Of a DNA stretch of 64,000 nt, positions 1-10,799 are shown one piece after another. Source of the DNA: Ramazzottius varieornatus (Eukaryota; Tardigrada; Eutardigrada; Parachela; Ramazzottiidae); assembly GCA_001949185.1 (NCBI GenBank), contig BDGG01000009.1:274822-338821 (forward strand), in the 5' to 3' direction. Positions within the stretch are counted from its first letter, which is position 1; each line of letters begins with the position of its first letter. The position numbers and the translations under genes were made by a program. The notes beneath the pieces are model-generated. The model saw nothing but the letters and a program-made list of their open reading frames with translations. It made no database searches and had not been told where the DNA came from.

Positions 1-1726
1 GCGACGATGGTGAAACCTCCGCTGTCTTGCCGTTGGTCAACGGGCCTTTCCGTTTCTGCTTCTGCGGAAGCATGTATTTGAAGACCGAGTTACAGGTTGT
101 GCACATCGGACCCGGAACACAAAATACTGCAAAACAGACGAGAACTCCCACAAATAATTCCAAATCAAGTTGTTGCTGACGGATGAAGAAAAAAGGTCTT
201 ACCGGAAAGACAGACGGAACAAACAAAACCAACTTCCACCAGCTTTTGATGGCAGAAACAGGCGGCACGATAGTCAACCTGCACCCTTTCCGGTACCACA
301 AACTTGGATCGCTCGTCAGCGTCCAGCAGAAAGACCGTCTACAACGAAAGTTTCAGAGTATCCCCGTCTAAAGTGGATGGCTGATTTCCCTCATAATCTA
401 AGCTGAAAACAGAAGGTATTCACGTTGAGAACTTGGGCAATTCCCGCCGCATTGTCCACTTTGACGTACAGTCCGCCCGTCAGATCGACGGCTTGTTGAA
501 GGAGCACGGAATCCTCACCCAAGACACAGGCGTCCATCTTGATATTCTGCAACGGTACCCAGAAGAAATCAAAAGATCCACGCGTCTTACGAAACTTCGG
601 ATCAACTTACCATTTTCTGTGCGGTGAAGATGGTATTGATGAAATGCATGTAATGCGAAGAACTATCCAAACCTGTTTCTATCACCTGCGATATGAAGAC
701 AATAGCGTTTTCAAAACCAGTGGGGAAGTTCAAGCGAGAGTTATGTTGGGGATGCACTGGACAGAACTCACCAGGACCCGACCATTCACAAGCTGGCCTT
801 TGGGAGCTTCGCGCTGCAGTCGGTGAATGTCTGAAGAAAAACCCTGAGTAGAACTACATCCTTTCAGTAACTGGAGCATTCTCCTAACCCACAGCAAAGT
901 GAGCGGGATAGTGCGCCAATGAAGACAGTTTCGTGGCTACTCTCGCTGTTCTGCGTTTCCTTGCTCAGTTCTCTTGTGAGGATGTTGCGAACTGAATTAA
1001 GGACGGCTTCATTGACCATCCGGAAAGCTTCGGGACGGCTGTCGTTAATAGCGGGCCCCGAAGCATCTCCCGTAGGAGGATACAGGAAGTAGCTACAAAG
1101 AAGAAGGAAGAATGGTACTTGAGCTTTAACGAGAAGTCGCGAAACGGATTTCAGCCAGAGCGTCACCTCAAGTGATGCACGCTGTTACTGAAATGTTATT
1201 ACTGGTAGCTGGAAGCGTATGTCACTTGATCTAGAATTTGGGAAATACACAGTGACGGCATGACGTAACCGCGATGTCGTCATGCGCCATTGCCGAAAAC
1301 TTTACAGAAAAACGAACCTTTGGCTTTCCAGGCAGCCCAAGACGACAACCTTATTGTTCGGTTGGATTAATAGGTACGAATTTAGAAATATGAAGATCTG
1401 GTCTAGTGAGAATGCCAGGGAATACTGCAACAAAAGACAGAGAACATAAAAAAACAAGACCAGATAACCTGATAAGATGACTTCATCCAACCTGTTGAGA
1501 TGCATGGCTGGAGGATACTCCGTTGCGAATTGCGCCGCTCTCCATTTGATCGCTCCACCACGATATATTCAGATCGAGGATGACCACAAGAATGTTGCTG
1601 ATGCTTTCTGTCAAGGAATAAAGCATTAATAACAAACTGCACCACCTAAAGGGACCGGTTGTACTCACCCACTCCGGCAGCACCAGTATCTGACGATCCC
1701 AGCGTTGTCAATCCTGTCATCGCCAT
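1..1726 (-). CDS. GTF2H3: TFIIH subunit p34 (GTF2H3), 3' end beyond window
   Basis: General transcription/DNA-repair factor IIH subunit 3, a structural subunit of core TFIIH in the nucleus that partners p44. Nine exons on the minus strand: 1726-1669, 1607-1492, 1424-1318, 1092-893, 830-772, 685-611, 546-424, 338-203 and 126 to the window edge; all phases agree. The vWA-like start ([14 protein letters not shown]), FLYPP, the CYIHRLQ-type helix, [25 protein letters not shown] and the C4 zinc region (ACFCH, CSVCLS, FC, CTTC) follow human p34 from end to end. The ATG at 1726 follows no better upstream candidate. The reading frame is still open at base 1, so the stop lies outside. Identification is very secure; the first exon is the least constrained. 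Confidence 0.93.
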
Positions 1727-1962
1727 CTTGCCGCTCGTCGGCGAAAACAGGTTCCTTCCGGCTTGAAGGTCGCCAACAGACCCCACTCCAGATTAGCGAG
1801 GTTCCACTTCGACCCACAGGAAGAAAATTCAGATGAGATTCGTTCATGCACGAGAATCAGGCGAGCCATGTAATCAAGAATCAATCGGTCAGCCTCGTCG
1901 TGCGGCACAACTACAGCCATTTCGAACGATAGGATTAATTTCTTATCATGTGACAGCAATAC

Positions 1963-1979
1963 GCTCTTGTGGCGCAACT

Positions 1980-2019
<40 letters not shown>

Positions 2020-2036
2020 GAATCCACCCAGGAGCG
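1963..2036 (+). tRNA. tRNA-Asn (GTT anticodon)
   Basis: A full cloverleaf can be folded by eye: acceptor GCTCTTG pairs with CAGGAGC (one G-T pair), the D arm is GCGC/GCGC, the anticodon arm TTCGG-CTGTTAA-CCGAA has GTT at 1997-1999, and the T arm is GGTGG-TTCGAAT-CCACC. The discriminator is G at 2036. There is no intron. It lies between the divergently placed 5' ends of nearby minus-strand genes and decodes AAC/AAU. Confidence 0.97.
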
Positions 2037-2232
2037 AGTTTTTCCATTTCCGATTGAGCTCTGAGGTCCGGCTTGACTGCCGAGCGATAATTTTGTTTTA
2101 ATCACGAACAATCTCAACATGTTAAACGTCAACATACGAATGAAATATGAAACTTACACAGAGTAGAAGCCAGAAGACTTCGATACTTAGCAGGAACAAC
2201 AAAGTGCCTTGAAACAAGAAGCGACGAACATT

Positions 2233-3937
2233 TCAATGTATAAAATTATCAGAAACAACTGAGACCAGTTTATCACGCATTTTCTCCAGAAACATATGAT
2301 ACCACTGTACAAGTTTCCTTCTTTGATCAACAATCTCAGTTTGGGACAAGGAAGAGAGGTACTCGAAAAGAGTAGGAAGCTCGTCCCAGTCCGAAACGAA
2401 GAGAGCGGGAACATTGTGTTCCTTCAACAACCGATAAGGGACATCACAGCTGCCTGGAGATCTTTGGTCCTCAATCACCGGTAGCGCACCCATAGCCAAG
2501 GCTTCATAGATACGGTAACATTCAGCATTCATCCCTAAAGGAGACAAGACCATATCGGTCTCTCGCAAGGACGTCACGTACTCTTGAGCAGAGGCCTCCG
2601 TTTCCTTCTCGGGCCATTCGTAACGCGCCTGCAAGGATGTCAAAGTCCCTTTAACATCTTTGTGTATCACGGTAATGCTAACGGGCTTTAGTTCGATGCT
2701 TCAAGGCAGGAAGTCAGTCGTGGGAACTCGGGAGGTATCTTCGGCCTTTTGTCTACGAAGATCCCTGTCAAGTCTGTACCCAGCTCGGCCTTACAAGAAC
2801 AGTGAGTATTTCGTGGAGGAAGGGCGGAAACGAACTGAACATGACGGTCGTCTCAGGTGGCGAACTCTTCCGTTGCTATAGACTGAAGTGTGCGCCCCTT
2901 GAAAAACGGCAATGTTCCAGTCGTTTGCCGATGCCCCAAGTGATCTGGCACGTAACACTTCGCGTCTGCTTCGAAGACGCGAAAAATCATGCTGCCGGAA
3001 GTTATACCTTAATGTAGCATTTCTCCTGGAAGACTGGACTAGCCAGGACCCTCATCAAATTCAAGCGAGAATTGTTCTGGTAGACGGTCCCCATAAAATG
3101 ACACTGATACGGCCTGGAGGCCTGTAGTTCGTCCTCGGACAGTTCAACCGTCGGGAAGCCACGGTAAGTCGCCACGCCCAACGGCCACTGAAAGACGCGC
3201 TTGTTGTCTACCATCTTACTATCATATACCACAAAGACCGCCCGGATCAAGTACTTGGGCGATTCGAGGTACCACAGCAGCCATTCGTTCTCACACTGCT
3301 CGTTGCCCAGAAGGATCACAGCGACATTGCGAACACTGGTGGCAGTGGGGACCGCTTCCAGCCATCTCCGCGATCGAGCCACCTTTTCGTCTGTCCGACC
3401 ATTCAACACTAGCACTACATCTCGCGCATCTGCAAATGCGTTCTCAGCTTCTGGTGTCACAGCTGGTCCAGTTCGAAACCTCCAGTTAGTGCTGCCGTGC
3501 TGAAGGAAGCCGTAGAGGAGGCGTCCTTCGAGTTTACTCGTCAACTTCCCTGAGGAAGGAACAAAAGACACGGGTTACAACAAGGAGGGCTGTCGGCACT
3601 GATTTGAGTGATCACACAAGGAGCCGTGCTGAAATCCCTAACCTCTGAAAATATGCTCCCATAAGTAGATGCCTATGGCAGCGTCCGAGAACATGTCGAT
3701 GGATAGAACCCGTAGTGGCTTGGTGGTACGATCTTCTTCCTTCTGTAGAGAGGCAACCCCATGTTGGACGACTACTTGGCTGTGAGAAGTGACGACGGAA
3801 GGCGGGAAGATGAGGAGACTGATGGGACCGACACTGATGACAATCACTACCATCACAACGAACGAAATCAAAGCACATGATAATAATAAACGCTTGGTTC
3901 TCACTCGCATCCTGCCACCATGTCGATATATTTGCAA
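2233..3937 (-). CDS. RXYLT1: Ribitol-5-phosphate xylosyltransferase 1 (TMEM5)
   Basis: Golgi type II glycosyltransferase that adds xylose to ribitol-5-phosphate on the alpha-dystroglycan glycan. Exons 3937-3643, 3549-3008 and 2685-2233 give 429 residues, close to the 443 of human. A short basic cytosolic tail precedes one membrane span at about residues 16-40. Conserved blocks include IGIYLWEHIF, FRTGPAV, LLGNEQCENEW, VFQWPLGVATYRGFP, the RPY-C-FMGT stretch and LSPLGMNAECYRIYEA near the C terminus. Exon 3 begins after an unusual but valid CTAAAG acceptor; alternative acceptors break the frame. Intron 2 holds a degenerate family A repeat (2822-2932). Its presence argues for O-mannosyl matriglycan synthesis in this animal. 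Confidence 0.93.
2822..2932. repeat. Family A MITE copy (degenerate), RXYLT1 intron 2
   Basis: Left end GGCGGAAACGAACTGAACA, core AGGTGGCGAACT and GTGTGCGCCCCTT, right end CAGTCGTTTGCCGATG. The inverted arms are recognisable although about a quarter of positions differ from better copies. Confidence 0.65.
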
Positions 3938-4484
3938 TCCACTTCCATCTATGTCGAGATTACTGCAGTGACTTCAGTCGTTCTCAAAAAAAAAACATGG
4001 AAAAATGGAAATTTCGATCAATCTTCTGTGGGAGTGTGACGTAATACTCACATGACGTAATATACGCATACCACATTACGCACCTATGACGTCTTCAAAC
4101 GATCTGAGGTTTTGTTGGCTTCTTCATAATATGACGCGGCGCGTTTCGCGGAAGTGGTTAGGACTCGGAAGTCTCGAAACGTTGCTCACCCTTTTCAATA
4201 TCATATTTCCCAATGATCTTATTTTGTGCAACAACAGTGGATTCACATCGGACAAAAGCAAACAGCATACAAGCACACAATCAAAGCGCTTTCATTTGGT
4301 AGACCTATTACCGGGGAAATGCTGACTTGCATCAGTGGAACATCCACCGCCCCGCGTACGAAAATACTTCTGGCACCAGCCGCACCACCTTAAAGAGGTG
4401 GCTGTTCTGTGCAACCTTGAAAGTACAAGCAACGGTTTTTCAAAAGAAGGACAAGGAAATGGTTTGTTGTCCCGCCGGGTCGTC
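3938..4484. promoter_or_regulatory. Divergent intergenic region with TGACGTAA motifs
   Basis: This 0.55 kb lies between the 5' ends of RXYLT1 (minus) and the cadherin-like gene (plus). It contains two exact TGACGTAA octamers (4037-4044, 4053-4060) and TGACGTC at 4087-4093, which resemble CRE/PAR-bZIP sites. The spacing suggests a shared promoter, but function is inferred only. Confidence 0.3.
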
Positions 4485-5328
4485 ATGATTCCTTTTTACG
4501 CACTGGTTTTCCTCGCCAGTTTGTTCGAATCGATCAAGGCTCAGTTACCGATCTTCAGTCAATCAATCTACACTTTCAGTCCCGCAACATGCACGCCAGG
4601 TGCAACCATCGGACAAGTCTTTGCTAACGTCCCCAACGGCCTTGTTGCGTCCTACCTCATATCCGGCGGAAATGGCCAGTATTCTGTGGACCCAAACACG
4701 GGTATCATCTCCTTTGCTTCGATCAGTAACCTCGTCAATCAGAACACCCTTCCCGTCATCCGATACTGGACGGGTTCGCTGGACGGAAGCTCCTTACCCT
4801 TACTGGTCACAGCCATTTCCACTTCCGGTCTGACGTCCAGTGTCCCCATCACCATTTCCTCCGTGTGTAACGGTGGTCTCTCTCCCTCGCCACCTCCAGG
4901 CTTCTTTCCCAGTAATCCTACTCCTACCAACAATTTTGTCGGTGGGAACTCTCTGGGTGCGGCCTTCACCCGGTCTTCCTACCAGTTTAACGTCGCGTGT
5001 GCTCAGAACAACGCCAACGTCGGTTCAGTTTGGGTAACTTAATAAGCTTAGCTCCATTCTTCTATGTGTACGAGCACTGGCTGCACTTATCCTGAAATCA
5101 TGAATGTTTTCTTAGGCCACGGCGCCAAACGGTGCAACGTTAAACTTTAGCTTGGTCGGCGACCCGACGAAAAGCTTCTTCGTGGACCCCAACAGTGGCG
5201 AAATCCGCACGATGAGGGCCAATATTCCTCCGGGAACCTACAGCATGTCTGTCCAAGCTTCGGACGGGCAGGGCGGCTCGACCATCAATGTGCCTTTAAC
5301 CATCGTAGTTTCCAGCTTTTGTGGATGA
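4485..5328 (+). CDS. Secreted cadherin-like repeat protein
   Basis: Two exons (4485-5033, 5116-5328) encode 253 residues. A signal peptide (MIPFYALVFLASLFESIKA) is followed by two cadherin-like beta-sandwich repeats. The first (about 22-120) has VDPNTGIISF; the second (about 165-250) has VDPNSGEIRT and VQASDGQGG. A Pro/Ser linker (SPSPPPGFFPSNPTP) separates them. There is no transmembrane segment, so it is probably extracellular. An in-frame upstream ATG at 4335 exists, but the ATG at 4485 puts the signal peptide at the N terminus. The fold and the VDPxxGxI signature are recognised; the exact family is not. It is convergent with SNW1. Confidence 0.75.
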
Positions 5329-5720
5329 GGAGTCGTGACATGAGACCAAGCTGACCAACTGAAGGTTCTCCTTTCTTCGTAAATATTTTTTCATTATTTA
5401 TTACAACAGCTTCGACATTCTAGTGTGGACGTACAGTACGAATTCTTGGTACTCGGCCAGAAGCAAGGCGTTAGTTACTGCAAGAAAACGATACGGATAA
5501 AATCGGGCAAGGATTATAGTGAAGTTAGTATGAAAACGAATTGGGAGCTCGACAAACAAACTGGACAATGCTGCCTCCGTATGCAGCGCACATCCTAGTT
5601 TTACTGGCTAGCACTCGAAAACGGTGCGCCACTCGAAAACTATCTTGTCGTGATTGTCTTCGAGCGACGACCGTCAAATGACGATATTATACTACAGTCG
5701 AAACACGAACAAGAAAGGCG
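5329..5720. other. Intergenic spacer between convergent genes
   Basis: Lies between the 3' ends of the cadherin-like gene and SNW1. Its only recognisable content is the family A repeat copy at 5543-5666. Confidence 0.6.
5543..5666. repeat. Family A MITE copy, single hairpin
   Basis: Starts GGGAGCTCGACAAACAAAC and ends with a diverged inverted copy. The core contains CAGCGCACA and GGTGCGCCAC. It lies in the 3' intergenic space of SNW1, one of only four copies outside introns. Confidence 0.75.
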
Positions 5721-8038
5721 CTAATGATCGCGCCGCTTCTTTCTGTGGTCATCACGATCACGGTCAGACCGGCGCGGGGGACTTTTGGATCGAGAACGGC
5801 TGCGGCTGATTTCCCTTCGACGCTTCTCCTGTTCATCATCCACCTTCTTGCCCCCCTTCTTGGCCTCCTTGAGGAACTTGTCCAGTCCAAAGGGATCGGC
5901 TTCGCGTTCTTCGCCTGTATGGCGCTCAAACTGCACCGGTCCCACACGGGCCTGGGTGCGATCCGTCCCTGAGAATTCCTTGTCGGGAATGAAGCGGTTC
6001 GTCTTGACGATCGACTCCAGATCGTCGCCATACACCTCCTTGTCGTTATTCTTGGTTGGCCGGTAGATGCTCGAGCCGATGTTCTTCTCAGACCGCCACG
6101 CCTTGTCATAGACATTGTACATCTCATCGTCACCTCCCCCAAAACCGCTGTCCATACCTGAAAACACAGAGTAATTACTGTACTCTCATGTCGAAGGTTC
6201 CGCCTTTCTTCTACGAAACAACCACCCAAGGCCGTGCTCGGCACAAATCTCGTGACGTCTCGTAGGAAAACGCAAAGTCAAGCTTGCGCGCCCACATGAT
6301 TTTCCTAGACTGGAACACCGTCAGAAAAATAAAGACTAACCTTTGCTCTGATTGAAGAGACGTTGATCGAAGGCCGTGTCATCGCTTTGCTGGGCTTTTG
6401 CGGGGATACCTAGTGCAATTTTCTCAGAAATGTCCCTTTCTCGTTCGCGCTGCAGCTTGGTCCGTTTATCCGGTGCTGCCCGTTGGATGTTGCGGTCCCT
6501 GGCCCGTTCTTTGTGTCTTTCATGCCGCAGTTGGTCCCGTTCCTTCTTGTCTTCCGACTCTTCCTCTTCGTGGTGCGTTTTGATACCGGCTCGTTCTTCG
6601 CGGGCCTTTTGCGCCAACTGCCGCAGATGCTCCTCCTTCTTCTCCTTCTCTTTCTGCGCCAACTTCCTCTCCATCTGCGCTCGGGTCTCCACGTGAACAC
6701 GCGCTGTTCGGTCGGCAATGTACAACGACTCTGACAGCTTGGCAAAATTCTCGTTGATGTGCACTTGCTGCAGACCGCGCCCGTCGGCAGCCAGCCGCTT
6801 GTCCAAGGGAATGGTGTAACCTTTAGCGTTCTTCCAGTTGGAGATACATGGAGGAATCTTCCAGTCGGCTTGCTCTTGCACAGTCACCTACAAGACGCAA
6901 AACTAAGCACTGGACGGATAATCGTCACATTCAACAGCTGGACCCGAACGAGAAACCGGATAGCCGTGGAGTGCTAGTTCTACAACAATACCTGCCAAGT
7001 CTGTGCTGGGCACGGCCTTGACAGTTACAGCCCTAACAGTATACTGTATCGTAGAAGAAAAGCAGAAAATAACTTTTCAAAACTGCAACGAACGCATTTC
7101 TTCTGACACTTCTCAGAGCGAGCAAGTACGAAATCTTTTCAAAAAAGATCTTCAGCACGCTACCTTGCGAGGAGGAGAATGCAGGACAGGCGCAGGAGGA
7201 GAAGGTGGGCCTTTGGGTAGTTTCCGGTTGATCTTGAAACGCGGAGGTTCCATTGGATCCCGCTGGACGTCCACCAGACGAATGACGCGCTGCTTGGCTC
7301 CGGAATTGAAAGCGTCCCCCTGTTGTGACGGTGTGTAACGAATAAATTGGTCAGGGACTGTGCCTTCTGCTCGTCGGACGGGCATGGCCGCTGCGATCTT
7401 TCTGTCGACCAACAACTGCAACGCTGACTGTGTCTCCTGCGTAAGCTTGGCGATCTCCTCTTCATCAGGCTTCTGCAGTTCTGGTGCTGATTCGTTACGG
7501 ATAGGAAGAGGCACTAAATCCTGAAACTTGGAGTAGATCACCTTGTCTTTGTTGGGGCCTTGTCGTAGTATCGCATCGTACTTGATCGCACCTGCAATGA
7601 GAGAACACTTCAATATCCAAAAACCCAAGCTTATAGCTGACCACATTACAGAGTTAGCAAGGTACGTGGCACAAAATGCACGTCGAACCATCTATTAACC
7701 TTAACCGTATCGCATGCCACACCCCACGTAAGCAGACTGTATGGTCGCAACGGCTTACCAGAATCGTCGACAGGAACAGCCAGCGCATTGGACTTTTCCG
7801 ACTTTTTCCTGCCCATGTCAAGAGGATACTGGGCAATATGGATCTCAGGGAAAGCTCCACCATCTCCAAAGTCTTCGACAGTCCTGGGGATGTAGCCTTG
7901 TCGATGGCGATACGGAGGAACAGTCTTGTGGCGCGATACTAGCGCTGTTTGGGCAACAGCTGCCGTCCTCAGCTTTTCCGAATCTTGGTCATGGACGACC
8001 AGAGTTGGACGCGGCAGACTGCTGAGTAGGCTCGTCAT
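5721..8038 (-). CDS. SNW1: SNW domain protein 1 (SKIP), spliceosome factor
   Basis: Nuclear spliceosome component (Prp45/SKIP) and transcription coregulator. Exons 8038-7759, 7591-7164, 6887-6341 and 6157-5721 give 563 residues (human 536). Diagnostic stretches include EDFGDGGAFPEIH, QYPLDMGRKK, the AMPVRRAEG block, YTPSQQGDAFNSGAKQRVI, GPPSPPAPVLHSP, PPCISNWKNAKGYTIPLDKR (the SNW motif), HINENFAKLSESLYIADR, a long charged helix and YNVYDKAWR. The C terminus is RS-rich with SRSRSRSKS and ends in RRDH, more splicing-factor-like than the human tail. All splice phases close. It is divergent from TMED2 with a 574 bp spacer. Confidence 0.97.
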
Positions 8039-8612
8039 CTTTCCGTTCTAGTGATCCACGGGAGTAACAAATTCACACTAGACTGAGACGAGAGTCGAGA
8101 GTAGTCTTGAGAAAATTTATTCTCAGAAGTCAGAATTGCGATTTGCGAAACGGGCGCAGAAGGACGCACAGGTTCATCATGCACCTGAATACCTGCTATG
8201 CATGGTTCGCCACGAATGTTAATTCCGTTCGTGCTTTGATTGCTCTGGCGCGACAGGAGAACGAAACGTGCATTCAGTCCGTTCCGTTTGTGTTTGGGTC
8301 TCGCTTTCTTCGCTCCGCTCGCTTCCGATTGCCGTTCCGCAGAGCGTTACAGAACAAGTCTAGCCAAGTGACGTGTCGTTCTGGAATGATTCTATTTAAC
8401 TATTCTATTTTTACCGTGTTTTCCTCCAGGTTTTGTTGGTGTCCACTGTCCACGAACTTGAAATTTCCTGCTGACTGCGAAAGACGCCCATACGGAATAC
8501 TGGTGCCGGCCGAACTCGCAAAGCTTCGGTTACCGCTAGCCGGATGGTGAAAGCGTTTACGCAAGCTGGACAAGAATCAGATGCGCTGGGAGTGGTTGCC
8601 TGATTGTCAAAG
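8039..8612. promoter_or_regulatory. Divergent promoter region SNW1/TMED2
   Basis: Lies between the two start codons of divergent genes. I see no repeat element in it. Short polypyrimidine tracts and CGCTCCGCTCG-type GC-rich sequence are present; no specific site can be assigned. Confidence 0.35.
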
Positions 8613-9402
8613 ATGAAGACGCGGATATCCTTTACCTTTTTCCTCATTTCCCTCCAGAAACTCTGCTCGGCTTATTTCGTAACAGTAGAGCCGGACAGTT
8701 CAGAATGCTTTTTCGATCGCGTTAAGACCGGTACCAAAGTCAGCCTGACGTTCGAGGTGATCGAAGGAGGCTTTATGGATATTGATGTTCAGGTGAGTGC
8801 CGTCTGGTGGTTTGATGTCGTTTGTATGGTTGATTGATAGTCGGTTCTCAGCGTTCTGTTGGTTCCTTTATGGTCACAGTCAATTCTGCACCGGAAGTCC
8901 AGAACTTTCTTCTTGTATGGGGGGATGTCTTCTTTTTGCTTCATGCTGGATTCTCTTGCAGATAAGTGGGCCTGACGGGAAAGCCATCTATTCGGGAGAG
9001 CGAGAAACCAACGGCAAGTACACGTTTGCAACGCACATGGACGGCGCGTACCAATATTGCTTCAGCAACAAGATGTCGACGCTGACCACCAAGACAGTCA
9101 TGTTCACCATGGACTTGGGCGACGCTCCTGACCCGGCAGCTGTCAAAGGCACCCCTGAACAGCAACACCAAGAACACGACAAGCTAGAGAACATGGTCCG
9201 GGACTTGTCGGCAGCACTGACCACCGTCAAGCACGAACAAGATTACATGAATGTGCGGGCGCGCATCCACGCTTCCATCAATGAAAACACCAACTCTCGC
9301 GTGGTCATGTGGGCCTTTTTCGAAGCTTTGATCATTGTGGCCATGACAGTGGGTCAGGTCTTTTATTTGAAACGATTTTTCGAGGTTCGTCGTATTGTGT
9401 GA
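8613..9402 (+). CDS. TMED2: Transmembrane emp24 protein TMED2 (p24 beta)
   Basis: p24-family cargo receptor of COPI/COPII vesicles cycling between ER and Golgi. Exons 8613-8792 and 8962-9402 encode 206 residues. A signal peptide ends near CSA before YFVTVEP. The GOLD domain has ECFFDRV, a glycine-rich turn (EGGFMDIDV) and [13 protein letters not shown] coiled-coil (about 118-165) precedes one membrane span and the C-terminal tail [10 protein letters not shown], which carries the FF motif for coatomer binding. The length matches the family. It converges with the SAM-domain gene, 182 bp from stop to stop. Confidence 0.97.
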
Positions 9403-9584
9403 GTTCATACACTCCTTGTTGCCTCTCTTTCGTTTTTCTCATTGAATGCCTCAACGGAAACAAAAAATTCCATCATGTTCCTTTCAGCGTTTGACATCTG
9501 CTCTGAACTTTACTCGTGTTTTGGAGTATCGATCGTGAAACCAAGAACAAAAGTAGCATAGTCTGGAACTTTGCAAGATCAAGA

Positions 9585-10535
9585 CTAATATCGGTTCGTG
9601 AGGTCGATCCGTTTGTTGCAGTTTTGTTGATACAGCATTCCCGGGTAGCGCAACGTCTTTTCCGGATAAGCCCACAAGGTGTTCCAATGGCGACCGCTGA
9701 AGTTTTGGAGGTCTGTTGTCTCGGACCGCTGTCCATGGCAGTTCTTGAAGTCCAGGTAGAGGTCGATCGGGTCTAGAGGAGGCTTCCGGGTATCGCGAGC
9801 GTAGAACCACGGTCGGGCTGGCCTCTTTGATAGCTGGACAATCTCTTCGCGGAGCTTCCTTAGATCGTTCCAGTCTCCGATATTCATCCTGACCAACGAG
9901 TTTACTTCCAAGCAGCATAACCGACGTCCGTCGATTTCGTTCACGTCAAAGGTTTCCTGCAAAACGATACGGTGAGATATCATGACGTAAGATGGCATGA
10001 CAAGATCCATCATGACATGACATGACATGACATAGCTCACCGTATACTTGTCCATACCGATATCACCCAACCATTTTAGCACTTCCGCCTTCGTCCAGGC
10101 CAAACATACAGGCAAATCGGGGTCCCCGGCGTCGGCTCGCATGACTTTCTGACGCATGTCGTCCTGGATATGAATCTGCCAGGTCTTGTTGTTGCGAAAG
10201 ACGTTTGGCAGCGAACGCCCGTAACTTTCTTCCGGTTCGTTATTGAGGGTCTCCGCGGTATAGCCGCCAGTCCGTTGCACCGTGTCGATGGGCACGACGT
10301 TTTCAACCAGCTTCAGCAGCTCATAACGAGTCAAAGCTTGTTGAAGAAAGTGCGTGGTGGAAGGCTGAACATCGCGTGGGATGTCGGGATTGTGGAAGGC
10401 GTCAAAGTCCCCGACGTAAACTTTCTTTCGCAATGGCTGGACTACTTGGCGCTTGGTGGAGTACCTTTCCAGCTGGTAGGGATCTTCCAGCTCGGCGAAC
10501 TTCTGGAAGGTGGCCACATCAATTCCGTTTGTCAT
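9585..10535 (-). CDS. SAM-domain protein (SAMD15-like, tentative)
   Basis: Exons 10535-10041 and 9956-9585 encode 288 residues. A sterile alpha motif spans about residues 145-210, starting at AWTKAEVLKWLGDIGMDKY and continuing across the intron into VNEIDGRRLCCL and GDWNDLRKLREEIVQL. The N-terminal 140 residues and the tail (RPWFYARD, PLDPIDLYLDFKN) are not strongly diagnostic; the tail recalls vertebrate SAMD15. There is no signal peptide or membrane span. SAM domains mediate protein or RNA binding and oligomerisation; the role is unknown here. The intron contains a short CATGA tandem array. Confidence 0.8.
   Translation of the reverse strand: MTNGIDVATFQKFAELEDPYQLERYSTKRQVVQPLRKKVYVGDFDAFHNPDIPRDVQPSTTHFLQQALTRYELLKLVENVVPIDTVQRTGGYTAETLNNEPEESYGRSLPNVFRNNKTWQIHIQDDMRQKVMRADAGDPDLPVCLAWTKAEVLKWLGDIGMDKYTVSYVMSCHVMMDLVMPSYVMISHRIVLQETFDVNEIDGRRLCCLEVNSLVRMNIGDWNDLRKLREEIVQLSKRPARPWFYARDTRKPPLDPIDLYLDFKNCHGQRSETTDLQNFSGRHWNTLWAYPEKTLRYPGMLYQQNCNKRIDLTNRY
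10011..10033. repeat. CATGA microsatellite
   Basis: Four and a half tandem CATGA units in the intron of the SAM-domain gene. The same CATGACATGACCT-type motif occurs as an inverted repeat at 52257-52319. Confidence 0.8.
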
Positions 10536-10799
10536 GATCCACTCTTATGCAAACGTTCATGAGTACATGGTTGTTTCCTCCTTCCAGCCTTCTCCCATAG
10601 ATAACACACAGATCGTGGAATAGATCAGTCATTTCCCATACTCATGCGGTGACTTCTGAATTGCTGACCAGAATTGGAAACATACCGAACAATTAAGCGG
10701 AAGTGTTTCTTGGGTAACATTCCTGCGCGAACAAACTGTGTAGATTTATTCGAGGATCAACCGGAAGTCAAGTCAGGTGTAGGAAGAAACAGCGTAATA

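Noticed and set aside
1717-1977. Minus-strand frame with an ATG at 1977 as the N terminus of GTF2H3
   Set aside because: It is a different frame from the conserved exon 1 (ATG at 1726) and overlaps the tRNA gene; it does not resemble p34.
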